DNA of 64,000 nucleotides from contig JANAVB010012195.1 of NCBI GenBank assembly GCA_029216955.1, forward strand, positions 1,984,864 through 2,048,863, in the 5' to 3' direction. Positions 11,601 to 20,322 of this stretch are shown one piece after another (position 1 is the stretch's first letter; every line of letters starts with the position of its first letter). The position numbers were made by a program, and so were the translations under genes. A model generated the notes under the pieces. That model was not told the DNA's origin and searched no databases. It saw only the letters and a list, made by a program, of their open reading frames with translations. The DNA is from Iris pallida (Eukaryota > Streptophyta > Magnoliopsida > Asparagales > Iridaceae).

Positions 11601-12064
11601 AGATTTTGAATTTTAGAGTTCAAATTTTGGTAACGAAAAATCTGCAGCATGGACACTAGAAAAGTCGAGTCTCGTGCCCGTGTCGTGTTGTATCATATAT
11701 GTACTATTGAACATGGTAGGAACTCATAAATACACAAGGATGTGTCAAGTTTGATGTCATGCATATATCTCCGTATTATTATTGAGCTGTGTCAGCATTT
11801 GTCTCCTTGCAACATTGTGAACAACCAACACTTTTCGAGTACTACATCAATATGAGAAACCCTTTCAGTACTAAAGCCATAGTATATCCCCCAACTGTGG
11901 AAAGAAACCCCATATCCTATAATCAGTTCAAGATAAATAGGTAACAACCAAGCTGATACTTCACAGTTTTTAAAAACTACTAACTTACCCAATAGAAAAT
12001 ACAACAATGACTAAAATTAGCATGAGAAGAAACAAATGACCTATGTGCCATGAGGCTTAACTTT
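8642..12064. other. CACTA interior, AT-rich, no gene recognised
   Basis: No transposase or known domain is visible on either strand. On the minus strand, 9493-9268 looks exon-like: a CAG acceptor, about 70 mostly open codons, then AAG|GT. It has a stop at its start and I do not recognise it. Other short frames here show no family features. Confidence 0.4.
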
Positions 12065-12588
12065 TACAAGGTGTGTCTGACATACATATGACATAACTCG
12101 ACCCAGATTTTTAGTATCCATGATTCCTAGGATACATTATTGTCGCTCTTACTTCTACCCACCTATAATTTCTAGATTCACGTATTTATTATCCCTAATA
12201 CCTTGATTGTTCATATACATAAAATGTTAAAGGTTAGAAATAGATTTTTTTAGCTTAAATGTCATTGTTTTTATTTTTCCTAAACCCAACCCATGGAGAT
12301 ATTGATGGAGCAACACAATAACATGTTGAGCTAGTAGATTGCAACTTGCACAGCTTAATTTCATGGACTGAATTATTTAGTTTCCATTAAATTAATAGTA
12401 TGATATATCGGCTAAGGCGTTAGTTTTCATCTAATTAGAAACTGAGTTATAGAAAATGGCATTTACATTATTTCAAGATAAGTTGAATGATATTGATCTT
12501 TTTCTTACTAGCCAAATCGAGTTGCAATTATTGCTAAATGCTAGTTATTCTTTTTTATTTTATTCAAATTGTAGGTCTAGTTGAGCTT
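12065..12588. repeat. Internal direct repeat, copy 2, within the CACTA element
   Basis: This is the partner of 8122-8641; both copies end at the phrase AGGTCTAGTTGAGCTT. The two have diverged by many point changes, so the duplication is not recent relative to the rest of the element. Confidence 0.9.
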
Positions 12589-13336
12589 AAAATGGGTCTT
12601 TCTAGGTCTAAAGGACACTAAAACTCCCTATATGCAACTGGTAAACTAATAGATAGATAATGTCTAAATTTTTTCCAAATATGACAATATATTTTTTAGT
12701 CCATGACTCCATGTAATATGCTTTGCTTAGATTAATAATATAGTATATTTTATTTAGCTATCAAATAATAGTAGTATGTTCTCCAGTAAAATGCTAATTT
12801 CAAGATTAATGATTCAATTTGGAAACTTTTTCTTTGAATGTTACAATAAAGATACTGACATAGGAACTTCTGCCGTTTCACTTGTCAATCTTTTGTCTTT
12901 CTCCTTAGGTTCACAGGATGATTCTGCAGAATTAGCACTGCCTTTGAATATGAGATAATTTATATTGAGAGTGCATTCGCTCTAGCTCCCAAAAAGGATG
13001 GATTGGATTAGAATGATCAGTCATCCGAAAATATTTTATTTCTTGTCTCAAATATTCACTTGTATCAGCTTTATACTTTATTACTGCTTCATCAACTTAA
13101 GCTCGTTAGCATTCAGTGATATCATCTTCTTTCTTCCGAAAATTCAGGTTTACTGTAGGTAAAATCAATTCTTGGATAAACTCCATAATATTGTTGCCAC
13201 ATTCCAGGTTATAGTTAGCTGGGGCACTCTTAAAATGAATGTCTGCTTCGTTGTGATATTAGCTTCTTGCTATGGGAACCCTTGATTAATTTTGATCTGT
13301 AATGATGATGTTGGTGTTAATTTTCTCAAATGTGGC

Positions 13337-13521
13337 AGGAGCTGGAAGAAACTCCTATGCATTATGCAGCTGTGAAAGGAGTCTCAAATCCTGCAGACAA
13401 CTTACTTGCATTCTACATATTTGTGTGCTATATTTTTTCTTTAATTTATGTAGGGACCCAATATGTTGTCAGATACTTATTTCCAGAGGTGCTAGCCGTT
13501 GGCATTGACTACAACAGGTAA
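13337..13521 (+). other. Exon-like segments of unknown origin in the CACTA element
   Basis: A TGGCAG acceptor-like site precedes an open stretch at 13338-13396. A second stretch at 13454-13518 follows TATGTAG and ends in CAACAG|GTAATT, a good plant donor. This looks like captured host gene sequence. I do not recognise the peptides; a relation to the sulfite oxidase fragment downstream is possible but not shown. Confidence 0.3.
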
Positions 13522-14499
13522 TTTTTATTTTCATCCTTATCTACTTGATGACATCTTCTAGTTCATCATGATTTTACATGTTCTATTATGTTGGTAGACA
13601 AATCAAGGGTTCATTTGAAGATTTATTTGAACCATTCATATCCCTAAAATGCTCTTCCATAAGAACACTTAGTGAAACCTCTTTGGTCTTAATGTAGAAC
13701 AACGATTGGAAGCAGTCATGGAGAGACTGAAACAGAACCACATTACATCAATGTGTTGAGCCCAACACTTTTTTACAACCAGACATTTTTTGAGCTTCAA
13801 TATTTTGGGCTAATTAAGATATGGGGTGAGGAAGTATTCTAGAATTCTTATGTACTATAACAATATTTTTTTGGCACTATTCATGATAATATTGCATCTT
13901 TGCTTCGTCTCTCGTACTAATGGTAGGGATCCTGGAAGCAATCATGATCGTTGTGCAGGTTGTCCTAGTAAGAGGACATTCAATGAGTTCCTTGATCATT
14001 TCAGGATGTTAGCACCATATATTCTAGACATATTTACAATTTATGGATCCAGTTGCCTGCAACTTATGTATCGTATCTCACTTTCCTTTTAGGTAGCTCA
14101 TTATGAACATGTACGATAAGATTTACTTGTGACTTGTTTATCTTCACCATCAATTATCAAATGCATAGACTCATCCTTGTATTTTCTATAAATGTCGATA
14201 TTTCATGTTCACCTTTGCACGCTATATAATGTGTCTCGAGAATACAACCATTTTCTTATTTATTTTCTATTCCTTTCATGACATCTTATCGAATAGAGAA
14301 TCTTGTACTTACAAAATAACAGCCTATAAAATTTGTGTACTGACAGTGTGCATTATATTCCTGTAGGATGTGGATTTTACTAAGCAAAGAAAGTTTAATA
14401 TTTTCTCTTAGCTCCATTTTTCCCTTGGCAAAGTGAGATAGGAACTTTCATATCTTGTTCACGGCAGATTATTATTTGCTGATATGCAATGCAATGCAG

Positions 14500-14665
14500 T
14501 CCTGGCGTTGGACGCAGCATTGAGAGAGTGGATATATCGGTTGATGGTGGCCAGACTTGGACAAAGCTCTTAGATATCCGTAGATCAACATGTCGTCCAT
14601 CTCTGATTATGATATTGACAAGTGGACGTGGGTTCTATTTCAAGTCGTACATGCCGGACAAAGCA
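14500..14665 (+). pseudogene. Captured sulfite oxidase fragment (molybdopterin oxidoreductase dimerisation domain)
   Basis: After a splice-acceptor-like AG at 14498-14499, the + strand encodes GRSIERVDISVDGGQTW (about 14510-14560). This matches the conserved start of the dimerisation domain of plant and animal sulfite oxidases. After a one-base frame change, about 14605-14640 encodes DIDKWTWVLFQ, matching the next conserved block. Sulfite oxidase oxidises sulfite to sulfate with a molybdenum cofactor, in peroxisomes in plants. The cofactor-binding domain is not found here. The fragment is frameshifted and bounded by intron-like sequence, so it was taken up as genomic DNA, not as cDNA. Assignment rests on two motifs recognised by eye. 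Confidence 0.7.
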
Positions 14666-14934
14666 TGTACAAAAGCTCAGGCTCTTAGATATCAGAAGAT
14701 TAACTAAATTTTGTAATAAAAAAATAACTTTTAAAGTTTAGTTAGATTTTTATTTTATTTGTATTTTTTATCTTATATACTTTTGATGACATTTTAAAGA
14801 CGAACCTTTGGTATATGTTATTAGTTGTTTTATGTTAACTATGACAGTTTGGGTTAATTTAATGGAGCTCTTGGATGTTAATTCAGGAATTGTGTAAAAA
14901 AATTGTACAACTTATTATGTCTTTCAATGGTCAT

Positions 14935-15307
14935 TTTAGGAATCATCAGATTTTTGGTTCAAACTAAAAATTGGAATGCGAAAATAAAATTAAAAATATA
15001 CAGGAACATTTATAAAGCGTTTCAAAATAAGCCCGGAACAATGCAAAAGCGTTGCAAATTAATTTAGGAACGGAAATAAAACGTTTTAGGAACATTTCAA
15101 AGGTGTTCCAAAAATAATTTAGGAACACATGATGTGTGTTCCAAAATCTAATTTTAGGAACGTTTGGTAACCGTTCCAAACTAAATCTAGGAACACTTTA
15201 TAATTGTTCCAAAAATTGTAATGCCACTTTTAGGAACGATTATGATATGTTCCTAAAAATATTAGGAACATATAAAAATTGTTCCTAAAGGTCTTCTTGG
15301 TGTAGTG
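14935..15307. repeat. Right subterminal repeat array and terminal repeat of the CACTA element
   Basis: GGAAC and GTTCC alternate many times from about 15000 to 15290, usually as short inverted pairs (for example TAGGAAC..GTTCCAA) every 20-40 bp. This is the usual layout of TNPA-type binding sites near a CACTA end. The terminal repeat ends GGTGTAGTG at 15307. Confidence 0.75.
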
Positions 15308-15310
15308 AAT

Positions 15311-17100
15311 TAGCAGCAGTAGTATTTTCACTTAAGTTATGGAGGCACTATTTATATGGGGATCGAGTGGAGATTTACACTGATCACAAGAGTTTAAAGT
15401 ATGTGTTTACCCAGAAGGACCTAAACATGAGACAGAGGAGATGGTTGGAATTACTGAAAGACTTTGATATAATTCTTCAGTATCATCCAGGCAAGGCGAA
15501 TGTGGTAGCGGATGCCTTGAGCAGGAGAGGTGGTGCATTCATTCTAACCACGCAGAGGCATATTTTGGAAGATCTTCAGGAAATGGGAATTGAAGTAATC
15601 TTGCCGCAAGATACGGAAGTTATGGCCAGTTTGCAGATTCAGTCTACTCTCGTAGAGAGGATCAGAACAGCTCAGGCGAAGGATCCGCGAATCCAGAAGC
15701 TTCGATCAGAGTGTGAGTCAGGTCTCAGGAAGGAGTTAGCAATCCATGATGATGGTACACTTAGGTTCGGAAACCGTCTTTGTGTACATGGTGGAGACCT
15801 TCGATACGAAGTTATGTTAGAAGCTCATAGTTCACCCTATTCCATTCATCCCGGAGGTACAAAGATGTACCAGGATATGAAGCAGCACTTTTGGTGGAAT
15901 GGCGTGAAAAGGGAGATAGCGAGGTTTGTATCCAGGTATTTGGTATGTCAGCAAGTGAAGGCAGAGCAGCAGAGACCAGCAGGATTGTTGCAGCCGCTAC
16001 CTATTCCGGAGTGGAAATGGGAGAACATCACGATTGACTTTGTGAACGGTTTACCTAGATCTCCGACCGGCCGGAACGCAGTTTGGGTTATCGTGGATCG
16101 GCTCACGAAGGTTGTACATTTTCTTCCTTTCAGAGTAGGGCAGTCTACGGAGCAGCTGTCAGAAGTGTATATGAAGCAGATTATGAGGTATCATGGTGTT
16201 CCAGTCAGCATAGTATCAGATAGAGACACCCGGTTCACCTCTCACTTTTGACGGACTTTGCACCAAAGTTTGGGTACCAAGTTGAGGTTCAGTACAGCCT
16301 ATCATCCACAGACGGATGGACAATCAGAGAGAACCATTCAGACCTTAGAAGATATGTTACAAGCTTGTACTTTGGACTTCGACGGAACTTGGGAAGATCA
16401 TCTTTATTTAGTAGAGTTCTCTTACAATAACAATTATCAGGCAAGTATACAGATGGCACCGTTTGAAGTATTGTATGGAAGAAAGTGCAGGTCCCCTCTG
16501 GCATGGGACGATGTGGGAGAACGAAAATTGTTGGGACCAGAAATGATCACGCAGATCGTGGAGACAGTCAAGTTGATCAGAGAGCGGCTTCGGGTCGCGC
16601 AAGACAGACACCGCCACTGGACAGATTAGCATCGAAGGCCTCTAGAGTTTGGTGTCGGTGACCAAGTATTTCTGCGGATTTTGCCTACTCGGGGTGTCAT
16701 TAGATTTGGAACCCGAGGAAAGCTTAGTCCGAGATTCGTTGGTCCTTTTAAGATTCTCGCTCGGGTAGGCGATGTTGCTTATCGGCTCGCCCTTCCTCCC
16801 TCGCTATCTGGCATACATGATGTGTTTCATGTATCTCAGTTGCGTGGGTATGTACCAGATCCGAGTCATGTCTTCGACCATTCGGAGTTAGTCGTTGGTA
16901 CCGACCTAACTTACGAGGAACAACCCGTGTCTATTTTGGACCGACGAGAGAAGGTGCTCAAGAACCGGACTATTATCCTTGTCCGTGTCGCTTGGGGCCA
17001 TCACTCTCCGGGAGAGTCAACCTGGGAGCACGAGGACGAGATTAGATCTCGGTATCCGTACTTGTTCGACTCAGGAGGTATATTTTTCCTCATACCTTGA
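15311..17100 (+). pseudogene. T RNase H, integrase and chromodomain-like C-terminus, with stops
   Basis: RNase H continues from 15311 ([15 protein letters not shown] at about 15370, and the end motif [11 protein letters not shown]). Integrase follows with an HHCC finger (about 15825-15960) whose first Cys reads Tyr. The catalytic core has Asp in [10 protein letters not shown] (about 16030), Asp in [10 protein letters not shown] (about 16210), and Glu in the QSERT motif (about 16320). TGA at 16249 and TAG at about 16627 interrupt the frame; both fit Trp TGG changed by G to A. The C-terminus (about 16900-17080) has the chromodomain-like block LVRVAWGHHSPGESTWEHED, typical of Tekay/Del chromoviruses and thought to guide integration to marked chromatin. 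Non-functional. Confidence 0.88.
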
Positions 17101-17227
17101 TAATCTGCTTACATATTTGTTTCATACCATTTTGAAATGTATGATCGATAACTGCTAATGATGGATTGTTAGCGTAGATTGTAATTGCACCTTGCTTGCC
17201 CGGATACCTCTACCTTTGTCCTGGCTG

Positions 17228-17265
17228 AAATTCCGAGGATAGAATTTTTCTAAGGAGGATAGGGA
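17228..17265 (+). promoter_or_regulatory. AGGA-loop hairpin and polypurine tract of T
   Basis: AAATTCCG (17228-17235), AGGA, and TAGAATTT (17240-17247) form a stem-loop with one mismatch and one G-U pair. The polypurine tract (AAGGAGGATAGGGA, 17252-17265) lies directly against the LTR and primes plus-strand DNA. The same hairpin, with different stem bases, precedes the 3' LTR of A and C. Confidence 0.65.
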
Positions 17266-17434
17266 TGTCACTCCTCGATCCCGATATATGTATTCTTCAT
17301 GGATTCCGTATACGGTATCTGTATTTAGCATGTGTATAATTTCGCATATTTATTAATGGTGGCATGTAGTTTTTTTTAGCATTGTCATTAGTGGAGTGAT
17401 TAGGGATTAGGGTTTTCTTAAGCCAACCCAACCC

Positions 17435-17444
17435 CTATTTAATA
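17435..17444 (+). promoter_or_regulatory. TATA-like box of the T LTR
   Basis: CTATTTAATA is followed by a CT-rich tract (17445-17495), the normal layout at plant LTR start sites. The equivalent part of the 5' LTR is absent or displaced by U. Confidence 0.5.
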
Positions 17445-17508
17445 TCTCTTCCTCTCTATCTCTCCTCATTCACTCCTTCATTTATTTCTCTCAACAACCA
17501 CTCCACAG

Positions 17509-17523
17509 GCAAGTACAACTTGC
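17509..17523 (+). other. Small conserved hairpin near the LTR transcript start (T)
   Basis: GCAAG, TACAA, CTTGC gives a perfect 5-bp stem with a 5-base loop. The equivalent in LTR D (45704-45720) is GGCAAG, TGCAC, CTTGCC. Same position after the CT-rich leader, so probably part of the 5' end of the genomic RNA. Confidence 0.5.
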
Positions 17524-17878
17524 TCAAAAGTGGAGATTAGTGAATTTTTCATTCTTGATTTTTTCTTGATATTATTTTCCTATAATGTTCTTCTCTTCAT
17601 TCTCTACAAGTTTAGTTCATGAAGTTTTTGACTTTAATGGCTAGATTTGTGTAGATCTAAGTTCCTAAAACTAGGATTTCATAGGTTTTCATGGTTTTGA
17701 TCTATCAAACTTGGCTATTTTCGAAAACCAATGGTCCTATGTTGTAGGAAATTTGATTCTACACAATTTTGACCTTTGGAAAGTTAGATTTTGATTTGTT
17801 TGGAGAAAGTTATTCCCGAAGCAATATTTGGGCCTCTCCGAGGATCGCCTAGGCTGGCTCTGGCAGGGATGATGAAGT

Positions 17879-18094
17879 CTTCCGTGGCCGCATGGACTTC
17901 CGTGGCCGCATGAACTTCCGTGGCCGCATGGACTTCCGTGGCCGTATGAACTTCCGTGGCCGCATGGACTTCCGTGGCCGCATGAACTTTCGTAGCCGCA
18001 TGAACTTCCGTGGCCGCATGGACTTCCCTGGCCGCATGAATTTCCGTAGCGGTATGAACTTCCGTAGTCGCATGAACTTCCGCAGCCGCATGAA
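17879..18094. repeat. 18-bp minisatellite, 12 units, in the 3' LTR of T
   Basis: Same unit as 1434-1811, twelve copies in 216 bp. The nine-unit difference from the 5' LTR accounts for most of the LTR length difference. Since both LTRs were identical at insertion, the change happened afterwards. Confidence 0.95.
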
Positions 18095-19672
18095 CCAGTT
18101 TCTAGCTGCATGAGCCTTTCGCAGTCGCGTATGCATTCCTCAGCCACATACGATTCGCATTTCCCAGCCGCATGCGCTTTCTCCTTGGGCCGCATATGCC
18201 TGTTTTTTTTGGAGCCGCATGAGCCTCAGCCGCCTGTTCCCTTGAGTCTCAGTCCTCATTTCTGAGCTAACTACCTATGTGATGGCTGGATATCCCTATG
18301 TATGTACCGAGGTACAATCTACGTGAGCACCGAGGTGCTATCCTACGTGCTAAGTGTTCCTATGTGATAACTGCCAGTACCATCAAGAGTCCAGCTTTAC
18401 ATAATTAATGGTCGGTAGCAATGACGTGGTATGTGATATATGCTGCATTACACCAAGAAGGGGGAACATACGTATGACTCCTTGAGCCAGTACAGATTTC
18501 TTCTTGGGGTACTCGTACGATGTACAACATCTAGAGCAGCGAACATGTGACCACGATATGTGAGCTCTGAGGATAACCTAGGGATTAATTAGGCAACTAA
18601 CTTGGTAGATGCATTGGGTGGGATGAATCCCGAGATCGTGCCATACTGGCCACCCAGGTTCAGTCCTGACGTGTCGGGTTGGCCGCCACGGATATGGTTT
18701 TATTCGCCTATAGCGGAAGACTATATTCGACCTCTACGAGCTATGTGTTATATGTTTTAGCGCGGTAGCCCTCCGGGGGACTGGTGTATATTCAACGTGT
18801 TATGTCTTATGGTTTGGCTAGCCCTGCTGGGTTGACACGATCTGAGGATTCATTTTAATCAGTATCGCGGGGATAACTCCGCCAAATATAGAAAGTCGCA
18901 GGAATGAATGACCGCTTGGAAAACGACTTGACTGTGCTTGAGCCTTCCACTAGTAGCCGAGGGACATGGACTGTCACGGTACATGGTCCAACCCATGTCC
19001 TTGTTTGGTTGTTGGGTTGGTCTATCGTGCTAGGACAGGCTGTGGACCGAGGTTACGACCGGAAGCTTTATTTAATATTTATAATATTTATGATTGGGTT
19101 TTATCTCACTCTTTTGTGCTCCCTTGTGGTACTTGCTATTCGGGGCTGACCCCGCTGGTTTTGTTTGACCAGATCACGTAGCAGAGCCTGAGGATCCGAA
19201 CTTCTTCTCTGATGTCAATGGTGCATACTAGGAGCATGGCTGGCGGGGGACTCGAGTGGGTTTCTTCTCCACCACTCTTGTATCTTTACTTATGTCCTGG
19301 CGTTTAGCCACCGGCACCTGTTTAGCCGGCTAATCTAGACATTTTGTCTTTGCATAATTGTAATTAAATCAGACTGCAGCTGAATACAATTTTGTACCTA
19401 TGACTTTCTGGCTAGCTAACTTATAAAGCTAGACCCCCATGATCATTTTGATGAAGCGTCAGGGACGCCTTACTGCTTTATCTTATGTTCATTAATTGAC
19501 ATTTTCTGGCTTGAGTGATTGAGACATAGATGTTCTGTGTGACCATAGGAGACTTGAATGTAGCATATACCCCCTTGTCTCTCGACAGCCACGATCTCCT
19601 TATGACGTTTGTATACCTCATATAGAGTAGCTGGCCTAGTCCGTCTCCGTATTTCGGTACTGGGGCGTGACA

Positions 19673-20141
19673 GTAACGCCGCACAAGTTACCCTCTGGGA
19701 CCCTTCAATGCTAAGCAGATTAAACAGGTCCTTCATCTCCGCGAGCCATCCCACGATCACATCAGGCTCTGCTCGGCCGTTGAATTTTGGTGGATTCATC
19801 TTGCAAAACTCCTTTGCCTTGAACAAGGAAGAAGAATTTATCATTTGCGGTTGAGCTTCTTCTTCCTCGTTTTCTTCTTGATTACCTTGCTTCTCCTCGG
19901 GTACTTCGTCCGTTGTCTTGGTATTGCCCGCCGTTCTGCTCACTATCTGAGTCAGGGCGTTCATCTGCTTCTGCTGCACATCAAATTGGGCTTTGAATTG
20001 CATCTGAAGCTGCTGCTGCTGCAGTTCCATCAATTGTAGCATCTTCTCCATAGTCGCCTCGCTAGGGCCAGTGCTTTTTGTGCTCGACGTACTATCTACG
20101 GTTTGGGTTGTTGTGCCGGGATTGTTTCTTTTCTTAGTCAT
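19673..20141 (-). pseudogene. gag: E gag N-terminal part, truncated by T
   Basis: ATG at 20141 (minus) opens about 156 codons before the T LTR at 19673. Residues 1-30 are Ser/Thr-rich and basic. Residues about 31-65 are Gln/Met/Leu-rich and probably coiled. An acidic Glu-rich linker (about 78-97) follows. Residues about 110-150 contain the capsid-start motif NPPKFNGRAEPDVIVGWL, usual in plant chromovirus Gag. No stops occur in the part that remains, unlike T gag, so the truncation is the main damage visible. The start is well placed just after an intron acceptor. Confidence 0.82.
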
Positions 20142-20143
20142 TC

Positions 20144-20196
20144 CTACAAAACAGAGTAAACCCGTTAGTATTTTTCAAAAATATCTACGGGCTTAC
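20144..20196 (-). other. Probable 53-nt intron in the E leader, just before gag
   Basis: On the minus strand the sequence reads CAG|GTAAGC at 20199-20191 and TTTTGTAG|G ending at 20144, with a perfect TACTAAC branch-site consensus between (20170-20164). Acceptor and gag ATG are three bases apart. The length is short for a plant intron. Leader introns could separate a spliced gag-pol messenger from unspliced genomic RNA (inference). Confidence 0.5.
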
Positions 20197-20307
20197 CTGT
20201 ATGGAACTTTTATTTCACGCAGCATGTCGACAAGCATTCAATCGAGCCATCGCAACGGACATTCCAACAATGAAACATCTTTCGAAAATTCGAGGAAACA
20301 TAACTGT

Positions 20308-20319
20308 GCTCTGATACCA
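20308..20319 (-). other. Primer-binding site of E (initiator tRNA-Met)
   Basis: TGGTATCAGAGC on the minus strand, three bases from the LTR end at 20323. This is the complement of the plant initiator methionine tRNA 3' end. Confidence 0.9.
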
Positions 20320-20322
20320 ATT

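Larger units (their letters stand above)
6568..15307. mobile_element. Non-autonomous CACTA (EnSpm/CMC) transposon in T RNase H
   Basis: The left end reads CACGACACCAAAAAGG. The right end, read outward, is CACTACACCAAGAAG. These are the terminal inverted repeats of CACTA transposons, with one substitution (G for T) in the left CACTA. The 3-bp target duplication aat is perfect (6565-6567 and 15308-15310), and removing the element restores RNase H reading. Both ends carry GGAAC/GTTCC subterminal motifs. The 8.7-kb interior is AT-rich, has no recognisable TNPA or TNPD transposase, and contains a 520-bp internal duplication and a sulfite-oxidase-like fragment. It would need enzymes from another element to move. 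Confidence 0.92.
1210..19672 (+). mobile_element. Element T: Tekay-like chromovirus (Ty3/gypsy), interrupted and decayed
   Basis: T has two matching LTRs (1210-3395, left-truncated by U; 17266-19672) around gag, protease, RT, RNase H, integrase and a chromodomain-like C-terminus, in the Ty3/gypsy order. The 3' LTR is bounded by TGTCA..TGACA. The 5-bp duplication would be gtaac (19673-19677), with its partner to the left of U and out of view. T lies within the minus-strand gag of E. RNase H is split by a CACTA element. Many stops and frameshifts show it cannot make its proteins. In a roughly 265-bp part of the LTRs aligned by eye I counted about 14 substitutions, so the insertion is not recent. 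Confidence 0.88.
17266..19672 (+). repeat. 3' LTR of T
   Basis: The LTR starts TGTCACTCC directly after the polypurine tract and ends GGGGCGTGACA, 2407 bp. It carries a TATA-like box at 17435-17444, a CT-rich leader, a small hairpin at 17509-17523, twelve 18-bp units (17879-18094), and a 3' part homologous to that of solo LTR D. It is the only copy with its promoter visible. Confidence 0.92.

Noticed and set aside
20308..20319. tRNA gene at TGGTATCAGAGC sites
   Set aside because: Only the 12-base complement of the tRNA end is present, next to an LTR, so these are primer sites (also 43920-43931 and 62017-62028).
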